Counted from the stretch's first letter, positions 51,430 to 60,838 are shown. The stretch: 64,000 bases of DNA from Neobacillus vireti (GCF_001026695.1 NZ_LDNB01000002.1:965702-1029701), one strand, 5' to 3'. Program-made: numbers and translations. The notes: generated from the letters alone by a model not told the origin.

Positions 51430-52806
51430 CTATAGAGCTCTATTTTGAGTTTCAAAGAGACTATCGGCTGTATTTAATTTTTTTCTCATAGGGAAGTAAT
51501 ATAATCCAGCAGGGACAACTAATCCAATAACCCATGCAATATCGGCTCCATTAAATGCTTTTGCCACTGGTCCTACGTAGAATGATGTGTTAATAAAAGG
51601 GATTTCTACCAGGATGGAGACAAGAAAAGCGATACAAGTGATCCAATTAATTTTTCCATACTGGCCATTTAGATCAAAAATATCCTTAACATTATAACGA
51701 CCATGGCGCAGTAAATAATAGTCAACAAGATTAATTGATGTCCATGGAATTAGAAAATAACTGATGAAAAAGATAAAGTTTAAGAAAAATGAAAGGAAAT
51801 TACTTTGACCTAACAAGCATAAAATCGTCCCGATTACCGTTACACCAAAAATCATTCCAATGCGGACTTTTGCGGTCACTTTCAACTTCATGAATGGTTC
51901 AATTGTCGTAATCGTCGACATAAACGCTCCATACAAATTAAAAACATTAATAGCAAGCTGTCCAAAAATAATAATCAAATACATGATAATCGCAAATCCA
52001 CCGAACAGATGAGCTAAATTACCTCCGGAGTGTTCAAGAAAATTTGGAATGGCAATTGTTAAGGCTGCACCTAATGCCATCATCCAGATTGTACCGATAG
52101 CAGTACCAAAGTAACTATACCAAAATGTTTGCGCGGTTGGTGTCGTAACTGGAAGGTAGCGAGAATAATCAGCAACATAGGGAGCATATGCTAATTGCCA
52201 TGTCGCAACCATACTAACTGCTAATAAAAACACAGGCAGCTGAACTGACCCCATTTCTAAACTTCCTGCAGGAAATGGTAATTGCACAATAATCACGGTT
52301 GCCACTAAATAGACAAGTAAAGAGGTCCAAGACAATAACTTCTGCATTTTATGAATTAAGTTATATCCAAAAATTGTAACAATAAAGCACATAATATTGA
52401 GGATTAAGATGCTCCATGTTTGATCCATCGATGTTAAACTGCTTAACGTTTGGGCCGCAAGTAATCCACTGCTTGCAAAAAAGCCTAAATAAACAAACAT
52501 AACGAGAAACAAGGGAAAAATGGCACCAATGATTCCGAATTGCGCCCGGCTCTGAATCATTTGGGGGATTCCAAGTTGAGGACCTTGAGCAGAGTGAGAA
52601 GCCATAAAAATTGCCCCAAGGAGTGTCCCCACGATAATTGCGATGAGGCTCCAGAATAAATTAAGGCCTAATGCAATGGGTAATGCCCCTGTTACAAGTG
52701 TTGTGATATGCATATTGGCACCAAACCAAATTGGAAATAAATCGCGAGCTTTCCCATGCCTCTCTTCTGCCGGAATGTACTCAATACTGCGAGATTCAAC
52801 TTTCAT
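51430..52806 (-). CDS. NCS1 family permease A of the right catabolic block
   Basis: A 458-residue carrier with about 12 membrane segments. MKVESRSIEYIPAEERHGKA, LFPIWFGANMHITTLVTGAL and SRAQFGIIGAIFPLF are typical NCS1 features of the CodB/PucI branch. AAAGGGGGCG supports the ATG at 52806. It is divergently transcribed from the gntR operon and has its own promoter with an operator-like site. The protein is a close paralogue of the permease at 61.9 kb (roughly 70% identical by eye), so the cluster has two related uptake systems. Confidence 0.87.
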   Translation of the reverse strand: MKVESRSIEYIPAEERHGKARDLFPIWFGANMHITTLVTGALPIALGLNLFWSLIAIIVGTLLGAIFMASHSAQGPQLGIPQMIQSRAQFGIIGAIFPLFLVMFVYLGFFASSGLLAAQTLSSLTSMDQTWSILILNIMCFIVTIFGYNLIHKMQKLLSWTSLLVYLVATVIIVQLPFPAGSLEMGSVQLPVFLLAVSMVATWQLAYAPYVADYSRYLPVTTPTAQTFWYSYFGTAIGTIWMMALGAALTIAIPNFLEHSGGNLAHLFGGFAIIMYLIIIFGQLAINVFNLYGAFMSTITTIEPFMKLKVTAKVRIGMIFGVTVIGTILCLLGQSNFLSFFLNFIFFISYFLIPWTSINLVDYYLLRHGRYNVKDIFDLNGQYGKINWITCIAFLVSILVEIPFINTSFYVGPVAKAFNGADIAWVIGLVVPAGLYYFPMRKKLNTADSLFETQNRAL

Positions 52807-52841
52807 TAATACGCCCCCTTTTGAATTATATCTTGCATTCA

Positions 52842-52857
52842 CCATGTACCATGCAAG
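52842..52857. promoter_or_regulatory. GntR operator-like site 1
   Basis: CCATGTACCATGCAAG, the reverse complement of CTTGCATGGTACATGG, identical over 16 bp to the site at 61129. It lies just downstream of the expected start of the minus-strand permease transcript. Confidence 0.72.
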
Positions 52858-52872
52858 TTACTTTACAAGAAA

Positions 52873-52902
52873 ACTATAATTGTAAGCGGAATCATATGTC
52901 AA
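52873..52902 (-). promoter_or_regulatory. sigma-A promoter of NCS1 permease A
   Basis: On the minus strand TTGACA (52902-52897), an 18-nt gap and TATAGT (52878-52873). Start near 52866, so operator site 1 lies about +9 to +24. Confidence 0.72.
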
Positions 52903-52996
52903 TATATTCTGATAAATTTTTAAATAAAAAATTTCGAGTAATTTATTGCGCTGTACCACATTCGTATTTACTATTTATAATTTTCTAAACTTTCTG

Positions 52997-53025
52997 TTGA
53001 CTCATAAAATTTAATCAACTATAAT
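52997..53025 (+). promoter_or_regulatory. sigma-A promoter of the gntR operon
   Basis: TTGACT (52997-53002), 17-nt gap, TATAAT (53020-53025). Start near 53032, with operator site 2 at about +7 to +22. Confidence 0.82.
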
Positions 53026-53038
53026 TCGATTTATAAAC

Positions 53039-53054
53039 CTTGTATGGTACATGG
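53039..53054. promoter_or_regulatory. GntR operator-like site 2
   Basis: CTTGTATGGTACATGG differs from the other two copies at one of 16 positions. It lies between the promoter and the gntR start codon. Confidence 0.75.
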
Positions 53055-53073
53055 TACGAACGAAAGGGGGAAG

Positions 53074-53760
53074 ATGATCATATCTAGCATCTTGACTTTA
53101 GGCATTACGGCTCAAGTTACAAACGCCATTCGCGAAGCAATCGTGACGGCAAAATATGAGCCAGGTCAAAAATTATCGGAAACGGTTTTGTCAGAGTATT
53201 TCAAAGTAAGCAGGACACCTATTCGAGAGGCACTAAAACAATTAGAAAGAGAAGGATTAGTCGAAATCATACCAAGGGTAGGGACTTGTGTTTCAAAACC
53301 AACGGAAACTGAACTAAATGAGTTATTTACTTTAAAGGAAGTTTTGGAAGGGCTTGCAGCCGGATTGTTTGCGGAAAATGGAAAGGCTGAAGAAATCAAA
53401 AAAGTTCAGCAGGCAGTAACTGACATGGAGAGGGCTTTACAAACATCCGATAATAAATTGTATGTAGAAGCAAATAGTGTTTTTCATGAAACGATTCTGG
53501 AAGGAGCCGCCAATTCTAAACTAAGCTTTACGTTGAATATGCTCCTTAACCAAATTCCTTATAACCGATATGTTTTTATAACGATTGAAGATCCTATTCG
53601 CCGCGAAAAATCACTACATGAACATCAGACAATCTTGTCAGCAATTATAAAGGGTGACAGTGAAGAAGCGGAGAAAGCCATGCGTGACCATGTAAGAGCA
53701 AGTGGAAAGCAGCTAAAAATGGATATAGAGAAAAAACTGAGACAATTTAAGGAGGAATAA
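53074..53760 (+). CDS. GntR family regulator (FadR/FCD subgroup)
   Basis: A 228-residue repressor: winged helix with LSETVLSEYFKVSRTPIREALKQLEREGLVEIIPRVGTCV (about 29-68) and an all-helical FCD ligand domain with HEHQTILSAIIKGDSEEAEKAMRDH near the end, including the usual metal-site histidines. AAAGGGGG supports the ATG at 53074; the frame from 53044 begins inside the operator. It probably represses its own operon and the permease until a pathway compound binds the FCD pocket. Three matching operator-like sites support this. Confidence 0.88.
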   Translation: MIISSILTLGITAQVTNAIREAIVTAKYEPGQKLSETVLSEYFKVSRTPIREALKQLEREGLVEIIPRVGTCVSKPTETELNELFTLKEVLEGLAAGLFAENGKAEEIKKVQQAVTDMERALQTSDNKLYVEANSVFHETILEGAANSKLSFTLNMLLNQIPYNRYVFITIEDPIRREKSLHEHQTILSAIIKGDSEEAEKAMRDHVRASGKQLKMDIEKKLRQFKEE

Positions 53761-53765
53761 GTGAT

Positions 53766-54914
53766 ATGAAATTCGGAATTTTCGCAAACCTAGCTGGCCC
53801 AGGGAGACACGAGGAATACGATCAAGTACTTGATGAAGCACGCGAGCAGGCCGTCTATTGTGATGAAAATGGCTATGATTCTATTTGGTACACAGAGCAC
53901 CATTTTGGCCATGAAGGGAATGAATTAATCTCTAACCCAATCTTAATGGGCGCAGATATTGCGGCGCGGACAAAAAATATCCGCATCGGGCAGGCAGCCA
54001 ATGTTATCACGTTCTGGCATCCGCTCAGGCTCGCTGAAGATATCGCCATGCTTGATCAACTAAGCAAAGGCCGGGTAGAAGTCGGGTTAGCCCGCGGGTT
54101 ATACGGCAGGGAAGCGGCCAACTTAAATACCTTGGCCGATCCGACGAACCAGGAACAAAACCGGGCGGTATTCGAAGAAACGGTAGAAATTTTACGAAAA
54201 GGGTGGTCAAACCGCTTCTTTTCCCACGAAGGCGACATTTATCAGTTCCCGCCGAAGGGATTGAAATGGAGCCATCCGATGAGCCCAGCCTCTCCTGACT
54301 TCATGGATATGGAAAAAGGCGAGATTAATAAGATCTCGATTATGCCGGGTACTTATCAAAAACCATACCCTCCGCTATGGCAAGTAATTGATTCCCCACG
54401 TTCCATCGAGTGGGCAGCGGAAAATGATATTAAAGGTATGTTCTGGATGCCGACCGTGAAAGAATTGAAGGGGCGTTTTGAGCTGTACCGTGAAAAAGCA
54501 TCGAAGGCGCGCGGCTATGAACTTGAGCTGGGAGACGGCATTGCATTAGTAAGAGATGTATATGTTGCTGAAACAATGGAACAAGCCCGTCAAGATGCGG
54601 CAGAGGCTGTATTGAATAACTACCGCTGGATCTGTCATTGGCGAGGCCTTGGCAACCTAATGGATCCGGGCGAACAAGTAAAACCTGGGCAAGAGTTGAA
54701 CTATGAATTCTTACATCCTCGAAATCTATTATTTGGTACTCCGGACTATGTGGCGGAGAAAATCCAAGAACTAAAAGATGAGCTTAATTTACAAGAATTA
54801 TTGCTTTGGGTGAACCACAATTCTCTGCCTCATGACAAAATGATGAAGAGTTTGAAACTATTTACGGAAGAAGTTATGCCAAGGTTTACAAATGTGAAAG
54901 TGGGGGCAATGTAA
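53766..54914 (+). CDS. luciferase-like (LLM) flavin monooxygenase
   Basis: A 382-residue bacterial-luciferase-type TIM-barrel enzyme. MKFGIFANLAGPGRHEEYDQ, ENGYDSIWYTEHHFG (about 37-51), NVITFWHPLRLAEDIAMLDQLSKGRVEVGLARG (about 79-112) and the C-terminal FGTPDYVAEKI are family landmarks. It uses reduced FMN made by a separate reductase, here encoded four genes downstream. Known catabolic relatives include PyrA (pyridine ring cleavage) and RutA (uracil ring cleavage); overall sequence does not look like RutA. GGAGGAATAAGTGAT at the end of gntR provides its ribosome site, so the genes are coupled. Confidence 0.87.
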   Translation: MKFGIFANLAGPGRHEEYDQVLDEAREQAVYCDENGYDSIWYTEHHFGHEGNELISNPILMGADIAARTKNIRIGQAANVITFWHPLRLAEDIAMLDQLSKGRVEVGLARGLYGREAANLNTLADPTNQEQNRAVFEETVEILRKGWSNRFFSHEGDIYQFPPKGLKWSHPMSPASPDFMDMEKGEINKISIMPGTYQKPYPPLWQVIDSPRSIEWAAENDIKGMFWMPTVKELKGRFELYREKASKARGYELELGDGIALVRDVYVAETMEQARQDAAEAVLNNYRWICHWRGLGNLMDPGEQVKPGQELNYEFLHPRNLLFGTPDYVAEKIQELKDELNLQELLLWVNHNSLPHDKMMKSLKLFTEEVMPRFTNVKVGAM

Positions 54915-55493
54915 ATGTTAGAAATTCGTAAAGTATATACAGCGGTAGAAGAGACTCGGATTGAAGGCGGGAAAGAATTAGAGACACCTATTCGCATGAT
55001 TACAACTATGCTTGTTATGAAAAACCCGTGGGCAGGCAGAGGATATGTGGAGGATTTAATGCCGGAAATCAATGAATATGCACCGCAAATTGGTGAGGTA
55101 TTAGTCAATGAATTATTTAAACATATCGGATCACCTGATGATGTGGAAGCATTCGGAAAGGCTGCTGTTGTCGGCGTCGATGGCGAGGTTGAACATGCTT
55201 CTGCGTTTATCCATACATTAAAGTTCGGTAATAAATTCAGGGATGCGGTTCAAGGAAAAAGCATCTTAAGCTTTACGAATAAGCGCGGCGGTGCCGGAAC
55301 AGCGGTCGTGATTCCCATGGTTCATAAGAACGACGAATCACAGCGCTCCCACTTTCTTACATTCGAAGCATCGATTCCAGATGCACCGAGGGCAGATGAA
55401 ATTGTAGTAGCGATCGGTGCAGCGACAGGCGGTCGTCCGCATCCACGAACAGGAAATCGTCATCAAGATATGGTAGAGATGGGGCTTGTTTAA
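54915..55493 (+). CDS. amino acid synthesis family protein (DUF1185/AA_synth)
   Basis: A 192-residue protein fitting PF06684: VEETRIEGGKELETPIRMIT at the N-terminus, MKNPWAGRGYVEDLMPEI, a central KRGGAGTAVVIPMVHK and GAATGGRPHPRTGNRHQD at the end. The family name is historical; no activity is established. It recurs beside flavin monooxygenases and amidases in catabolic clusters. Start immediately follows the monooxygenase stop, and the stop overlaps the next start (TAATG). Confidence 0.78.
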   Translation: MLEIRKVYTAVEETRIEGGKELETPIRMITTMLVMKNPWAGRGYVEDLMPEINEYAPQIGEVLVNELFKHIGSPDDVEAFGKAAVVGVDGEVEHASAFIHTLKFGNKFRDAVQGKSILSFTNKRGGAGTAVVIPMVHKNDESQRSHFLTFEASIPDAPRADEIVVAIGAATGGRPHPRTGNRHQDMVEMGLV

Positions 55494-56302
55494 TGTCACT
55501 CGCAACGTATGATCAAGGAACCAATTATTATGAAGAAACAGGAAATGGGGAGCCATTAATTCTGATTCATGGTGTGGGCTTGGATCATCACATGTGGGAA
55601 AAACAAGTGAAAGGACTATCAAAACAGTATCGGGTTATTTGCTACGATATGCTCGGGCACGGGGGGTCTGACCATCCCCCTGGTCCTTATTCGCTTTCCA
55701 ACTATGTCGCGCAATTAGCTGGGCTGCTGCAGCATTTACAAATCGACACATGCCATCTCGTCGGATTTTCGATGGGCGGAATGGTGGCGCAGGCCTTTGC
55801 ACTTGAATTTCCTAAAAAGATCAAAACCCTTACCATTCTGAATGCGGTTGCCAATCGAACAGCAGAGCAGAGAAATGCGATTCTGTTGCGAGTGGAAGAG
55901 GTCAAACAATCAGGGGCTGTGTCTACAATTGAACCAGCCATCCAGCGTTGGTTTAATCCTGACTTCCTTGCAACCAATGAATCATTCGTCAATGGAATAC
56001 GTCAACGGCTTCAAACGAACAACCCTCACTCCTATTTGGCTGCCTATACGCTTTTTGCTACAGCCGACCAGGAGTTGTGGCCAAAACTCTCAACTATTAA
56101 ACTACCAACATTGATTATCACAGGGGAACAAGATGTTGGCTCAACTCCGGAAATGTCACAATGCATGCATCAGCAAATCGAACAATCAGAACTACTAATT
56201 TTTCCAAACATGAGACACATGTTACCGGCTGAGGACGCTAATTCTTTAAACCAAGCAATTGATCGGTTTATTAAAAAGAATGCAGTGCCGGCGGTGAGGT
56301 AA
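55493..56302 (+). CDS. alpha/beta hydrolase
   Basis: A 269-residue hydrolase with HGVGLDHHMW (oxyanion hole), GFSMGGMV (nucleophile Ser about 92), an acid in ITGEQDVGS and His in NMRHMLP. Layout resembles 3-oxoadipate enol-lactonase and the N-formylmaleamate deformylase NicD. The ATG overlaps the previous stop. In this cluster it could hydrolyse an enol ester, an N-formyl group or an amide formed after ring opening (inference). Confidence 0.85.
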   Translation: MSLATYDQGTNYYEETGNGEPLILIHGVGLDHHMWEKQVKGLSKQYRVICYDMLGHGGSDHPPGPYSLSNYVAQLAGLLQHLQIDTCHLVGFSMGGMVAQAFALEFPKKIKTLTILNAVANRTAEQRNAILLRVEEVKQSGAVSTIEPAIQRWFNPDFLATNESFVNGIRQRLQTNNPHSYLAAYTLFATADQELWPKLSTIKLPTLIITGEQDVGSTPEMSQCMHQQIEQSELLIFPNMRHMLPAEDANSLNQAIDRFIKKNAVPAVR

Positions 56303-56316
56303 AGGGGAGTACGAGC

Positions 56317-57801
56317 ATGTCAGAAATGAAAAAATACAAGATGTATATAAATGGGGAATGGATTGAATCAACAGACGGCGAATATTTTCCGAGCTATAAC
56401 CCAGCGACAGGCGAGCCTTGGTGCTATGTCGCAAAAGGAACGGCGGAAGATGTGGACCGTGCCGTTCAAGCAGCTCATCACGCCTTTTTGCATTCCAGCT
56501 GGGCAAACATGACGTTCACCGAAAGAGGGCGCCTTGTCAGACGATTAGGCGAGTTAATTTCAGCGCGCGTTGATGAACTGGCGAATTTCGAAACACTTGA
56601 TAACGGAAAATTGATCCGTGAAATGAGAGGCCAGCTCTCTTATCTGCCGGAATTCTTCTATTATTATGCGGGCCTAGCGGATAAAATTCACGGGAAGACA
56701 TTGCCGATTGATAAAATGGATATGTTTGTCTTTACATCGAGAGAGCCACTTGGGGTGGTGGCAGCCATCACACCATGGAATTCTCCGTTATATTTAACGA
56801 CATTGAAGCTGGCGCCGGCGCTTGTGGCAGGTAACACAATCGTTATCAAACCATCCGAAGTTACCTCGGCGTCGTTGCTTGAATTGATGAAGCTTGTAGA
56901 TGAAGCAGGATTTCCGCCGGGCGTCATCAATGTTGTAACTGGCTTTGGGATGCCAGTCGGTGACAGTTTAACGAAGCATCCACTTGTTAGACGTATTGCC
57001 TTTACTGGCGGACCGGATTCAGCCCGTCATGTGGTGCGGAATTCTGGGGAAAATTTTGCCCAGGTGTCATTGGAACTTGGCGGAAAATCACCGAACATCG
57101 TCTTTGAAGATGCGAATCCCGATAATGCGGCAATGGGCATCATCGCCGGTATCTTTGGTGCATCAGGTCAAAGCTGTGTCGCAGGTTCGCGGGCATTTTT
57201 ACACGTGGATATCTATGACAAGGTCATGCAAAAACTGGTCGACCGTGTCTCGCAAATTAAAATTGGCGATCCGTTGAAAAATGATACGGAGATGGGCCCA
57301 CTCGCTACCCAGGCGCAATTAGAACGGGTAAAACAATACGTCGCTCTCGGGCATGAAGAGGGCGGAAAGGCTGTTTTCGGCGGTAAAGTTCCAGAACATT
57401 TAGAAAAGGGCTGGTACTTTGAACCGACTATTTTTGAACATACCGACCATTCAGCGCGAATCACGAAGGAAGAAATCTTTGGACCGGTGTTAAGTGTCAT
57501 TCCATTTAAAGACGAAAAAGAAGTCATTCAACTTGCCAATAGTACCAACTATGGATTGGCAGCGGGCATTTGGGTAAGTGATGTCGCGAAAGCGCACCGC
57601 GTCGCAAAGGCCGTCAATGCCGGCATCGTTTGGGTCAACACCTATCGCAGCATCTCACCAATCGCGCCAATCGGCGGTTCGGGCTTGAGCGGCTACGGCC
57701 GAGAAGGCGGATACGAAGCAATCCATGAATATACACAAAGTAAAGTTGTATGGGTGAATACATCATCGGAGCCAATTCCGGATCCGTTTATTATGAGATA
57801 A
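56317..57801 (+). CDS. aldehyde dehydrogenase 1
   Basis: A 494-residue NAD(P)-dependent ALDH with Asn155 (TPWNSP), Glu253 (LELGGKSPN) and Cys287 (GQSCVAGS), all intact, and the usual EEIFGPVLSV near residue 388. AAAGGGGAGTACGAGC precedes the ATG 15 bp after the hydrolase gene. It should oxidise an aldehyde released by ring opening; the pyridine pathway needs an enamide-aldehyde dehydrogenase and a succinate semialdehyde dehydrogenase, and two ALDHs are present here. Confidence 0.9.
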   Translation: MSEMKKYKMYINGEWIESTDGEYFPSYNPATGEPWCYVAKGTAEDVDRAVQAAHHAFLHSSWANMTFTERGRLVRRLGELISARVDELANFETLDNGKLIREMRGQLSYLPEFFYYYAGLADKIHGKTLPIDKMDMFVFTSREPLGVVAAITPWNSPLYLTTLKLAPALVAGNTIVIKPSEVTSASLLELMKLVDEAGFPPGVINVVTGFGMPVGDSLTKHPLVRRIAFTGGPDSARHVVRNSGENFAQVSLELGGKSPNIVFEDANPDNAAMGIIAGIFGASGQSCVAGSRAFLHVDIYDKVMQKLVDRVSQIKIGDPLKNDTEMGPLATQAQLERVKQYVALGHEEGGKAVFGGKVPEHLEKGWYFEPTIFEHTDHSARITKEEIFGPVLSVIPFKDEKEVIQLANSTNYGLAAGIWVSDVAKAHRVAKAVNAGIVWVNTYRSISPIAPIGGSGLSGYGREGGYEAIHEYTQSKVVWVNTSSEPIPDPFIMR

Positions 57802-57848
57802 ACAGGGGAGGCGCTATCCGCTGATTACCAAACAGGAGGGGATAAAAA

Positions 57849-58403
57849 ATGAAATTATTAGCGATTTCCGGTACAATTACCGGTTCGAAAACAAAAGTAG
57901 TGGTCCAAAAAGTGGCCGACGAGGTCAAGAAGAACCATCCAGAAATCGAAGTCGAAGTACTAGATTTAAAGGAATATGATCTTCAATTCTGCGATGGACG
58001 CGATCCTTCCACCTATACAGGGGACACGAAAAAAGTCATCGACATCGTTTCATCGGCTGATTTTTACATTATCGGCACGCCTATTTTTCAAGGGTCGATT
58101 ACAGGCGCTTTGAAAAACTTATTTGATTTAATCCCTCCTAAGGAATTTAGAAATAAAGTGATGGGCTTTGTTGCAACAGGAGGCACCTATCAACATTACT
58201 TGGTCATTGAAAACCAGCTGAAACCAATCGCAAGCTATTTCCGTGCCTTTGTAGCACCAGCATCTGTGTATGCGACGAATGACCATTTCAATGCAAAAAA
58301 TGAGATTGCCGATGCTGATGTGTTAAGCCGCATCTCCCAGTTGAGCCATGAGGTTGTTCATATGCAAAAAGGTCTGAAACAAGAACTCCAAGTTCATCTT
58401 TAA
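57849..58403 (+). CDS. NADPH-dependent FMN reductase (SsuE/MsuE-like)
   Basis: A 184-residue flavodoxin-fold reductase: LAISGTITGSKTKVVVQ (phosphate loop), FYIIGTPIFQGSITGALKNLFDLIPP (about 74-99) and FVATGGTYQH. Such enzymes supply free reduced FMN to two-component monooxygenases. GGAGGGGATAAAA precedes the ATG. It is the obvious partner of the LLM monooxygenase. Confidence 0.87.
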   Translation: MKLLAISGTITGSKTKVVVQKVADEVKKNHPEIEVEVLDLKEYDLQFCDGRDPSTYTGDTKKVIDIVSSADFYIIGTPIFQGSITGALKNLFDLIPPKEFRNKVMGFVATGGTYQHYLVIENQLKPIASYFRAFVAPASVYATNDHFNAKNEIADADVLSRISQLSHEVVHMQKGLKQELQVHL

Positions 58404-58420
58404 ATATAACTTTTTTTAGA

Positions 58421-58505
58421 TTCGCCCATAGAATGGCGAAAAACGCCCATTGAGTGGTGAGATTCGCCCATTGAATGGCGAAAATCGCTCATTGACGGGT
58501 TATGC
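58421..58505. repeat. tandem near-palindromic 21-22 bp units
   Basis: Four successive units related to CGCCCATTGAATGGCGAAAA; TTCGCC and GGCGAA ends pair to give small hairpins. They lie between the FMN reductase and flavokinase genes and may attenuate or stabilise the message, or be a dispersed repeat. Confidence 0.7.
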
Positions 58506-58633
58506 CGATAAATAAATCAGAAAATGTAAGAATTGAAGTGAACATTTACATCAAAAGTGAGTTTGCCTTTGATTTATAACAACATTAGGTACAAAAATAG
58601 CAATAAATTAAGAAGTATTAGGTGGTGCTCGAT

Positions 58634-59359
58634 ATGCACAATTTTTCAATAGTAGAAAAAAGTGATTCCATACCGAAAACAAGGATCAGCGGAAAAGTCA
58701 TCCATGGAAATCAAATTGGACGCACCATTGGTTTCCCCACGGCGAACCTGCTCTTGCATGAGGAAGTTTTTTTACCAAAGGGGGTTTACGGCGTCCATGT
58801 GACCTATCAAAACCAGCTCTATTACGGCTTAATGAATGTAGGCGTCAGACCGACTGTCAATAAAGAAGAAATAATCATTCATTATGAAGTTCATATCTTT
58901 GACTTTGATCAGATGATTTACGATGAGGAATTGGACGTAGAGGTATGTCATTTTGTCAGAGAAGAACAGCTGTTTAGTTCCATGAAGCATCTTGTTTTAC
59001 AAATCAGGAAGGATGTAGAGACCGTCCAGCGCGTGTTTCACCTCGAGCAGCCTGCCATTTTAAAAAGAGAGTTTAAGCCAAGTTCCGAAGAGTATATCCA
59101 TTTAACGGACCTGGCATTTATTCAGCTGTGTGAAGGCAAGCACGGCATTAATCGCGGCGTCTATAACACGATTGATAATTGGATTTATAACCAGGGAATT
59201 AAAAACATATTAGAACGCAGAAGACTGTTATTAGCCTTTCTAGAGTCAATAAGGGATCACGAGAATTCCCGGAAAAAATTCGGGCCAGGCGGCCTAAGAC
59301 CAAAGCTGGAGGAATTTTTTTTCGGAAAAGTTGAGGAAAAGACGGCCTCTAACCTTTAG
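58634..59359 (+). CDS. stand-alone riboflavin kinase with helical C-terminal extension
   Basis: A 241-residue protein. Residues about 15-135 are a riboflavin kinase fold: ISGKVIHGNQIGRTIGFPTAN (with the GxPTAN motif), GVYGVHV, GLMNVGVRPT and VHIFDFD. The FAD-synthetase nucleotidyltransferase domain of the usual RibF/RibC is absent. The last 100 residues (NTIDNWIYNQGIKNILERRR and following) form an unrecognised helical domain. A dedicated FMN producer for the cluster's monooxygenase is the simplest reading. AGGTGG supports the ATG at 58634. Confidence 0.8.
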   Translation: MHNFSIVEKSDSIPKTRISGKVIHGNQIGRTIGFPTANLLLHEEVFLPKGVYGVHVTYQNQLYYGLMNVGVRPTVNKEEIIIHYEVHIFDFDQMIYDEELDVEVCHFVREEQLFSSMKHLVLQIRKDVETVQRVFHLEQPAILKREFKPSSEEYIHLTDLAFIQLCEGKHGINRGVYNTIDNWIYNQGIKNILERRRLLLAFLESIRDHENSRKKFGPGGLRPKLEEFFFGKVEEKTASNL

Positions 59360-59385
59360 TTAAAGACGGAAGGATTTGTATACGG

Positions 59386-60828
59386 ATGTCATATGTCGAA
59401 AAAATTACAAAAAAGAATTTGCTCATTAATGGCGAGTGGATAGAAGCAAAGGCGTATAAGCCATTATACTCTCCTTATTCTGGTGAAGTCCTTGCCGAAA
59501 TTCCTGATGCAACGGAACAAGAGACGGCCTTGGCCATTGAAGCGGCTGATCGTGCCAAAGGGGTAATGGCCAAATTACCTGCCTATAAACGGGCAGAAAT
59601 TCTCGAGAATTTGGTGCAATTATTGAAGGAACGGGCAGACGAAGCAGCAGAAATTATTGCTTTAGAGGCGTCTAAACCGATTACAGCGGCAAAGGGCGAA
59701 GTGGCGAGAACAATTGAAACGTATAAATTTGCCGCAGAAGAGGCGAAACGAATCCACGGAGAAACCTTGCCTTTAGATGCCGCAAGCGGTGGAGTCAATC
59801 GACTGGCCTATACCGTACGCGAACCGCTTGGCGTGATTGGGGCGATTACCCCATTCAATTTTCCGATGAATCTAGTGGCACATAAAGTCGGCCCGGCGAT
59901 TGCCAGTGGAAATACGATTGTTTTAAAACCAGCATCGCAAACCCCATTATCCGCCTTCTTTATTGCTGAACTCCTTCAAGAAGCGGGATTGCCGACCGGT
60001 GCGCTCAATGTCGTTACAGGCAGTGGCCGTGTGGTGGGAGAAAAGATCGTGAATGACGACAGAGTCAGCATGATTACATTTACCGGAAGTCCGGCGGTAG
60101 GGATTGCCATCCGCAACAAAGCGGGACTAAAGCGGGCAACATTGGAATTGGGATCAAACGCGGCGGTTATTATTGATCAGGGTGTGGACCTTGATAAGAT
60201 TATCCTGCGCTGTGTAGAAGGTGCATTCTCCTTCCAAGGTCAGGTGTGCATTTCCTTACAACGGGTTTACATTCACGAGTCCTTATATGAAGAATTTATT
60301 GAAAAATTTGTTCCAGCAGTGCAGAAGTTAAAAAGTGGCGATCCGCTTGATCCTGAAACGAATGTATCTGCCTTAATTACGCCTGGTGATGTCGAACGGT
60401 CGTTAAAGTGGATTCATGAAGCTGCCAGCTCCGGGGCTACGATTGCAACAGGCGGCAAAGCCGAAGGGAATATTCTTCTGCCAACCGTCCTTGTTGATGC
60501 GGCTGCGGATATGAAAGTATCGTGCCAAGAGGTGTTTGCTCCAATTGTGATAGTCGATAAAGTAACTTCTGTTGAAGAAGCTATCCAAAAGGTAAATGAT
60601 TCACGTTACGGTCTGCAAGCAGGAATCTATACAAATGATATTCATACCGCATTGAACGCCATCGATGCCCTGCATGTTGGAGGTGTCATGGTCAATGATA
60701 TTCCGACGTTCCGCGTGGACAATATGCCGTATGGCGGTGTAAAAGAAAGCGGCAATGGCCGCGAAGGCATCAAATACGCTGTTGAAGAAATGACCGAATT
60801 AAAACTCGTCGTTTGGAATCGGAATTAG
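59386..60828 (+). CDS. aldehyde dehydrogenase 2 (semialdehyde type)
   Basis: A 480-residue ALDH with Asn158 (TPFNFP), Glu254 (LELGSNA) and Cys288 (GQVCISLQR). The GSNA and ISLQR variants are those of the phosphonoacetaldehyde/glyceraldehyde/lactaldehyde-like subgroup. It lies 26 bp after the flavokinase gene. A semialdehyde such as succinate or malonate semialdehyde is a likely substrate (inference). It is clearly not a paralogue copy of ALDH 1. Confidence 0.88.
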   Translation: MSYVEKITKKNLLINGEWIEAKAYKPLYSPYSGEVLAEIPDATEQETALAIEAADRAKGVMAKLPAYKRAEILENLVQLLKERADEAAEIIALEASKPITAAKGEVARTIETYKFAAEEAKRIHGETLPLDAASGGVNRLAYTVREPLGVIGAITPFNFPMNLVAHKVGPAIASGNTIVLKPASQTPLSAFFIAELLQEAGLPTGALNVVTGSGRVVGEKIVNDDRVSMITFTGSPAVGIAIRNKAGLKRATLELGSNAAVIIDQGVDLDKIILRCVEGAFSFQGQVCISLQRVYIHESLYEEFIEKFVPAVQKLKSGDPLDPETNVSALITPGDVERSLKWIHEAASSGATIATGGKAEGNILLPTVLVDAAADMKVSCQEVFAPIVIVDKVTSVEEAIQKVNDSRYGLQAGIYTNDIHTALNAIDALHVGGVMVNDIPTFRVDNMPYGGVKESGNGREGIKYAVEEMTELKLVVWNRN

Positions 60829-60838
60829 GTGATAGCTG

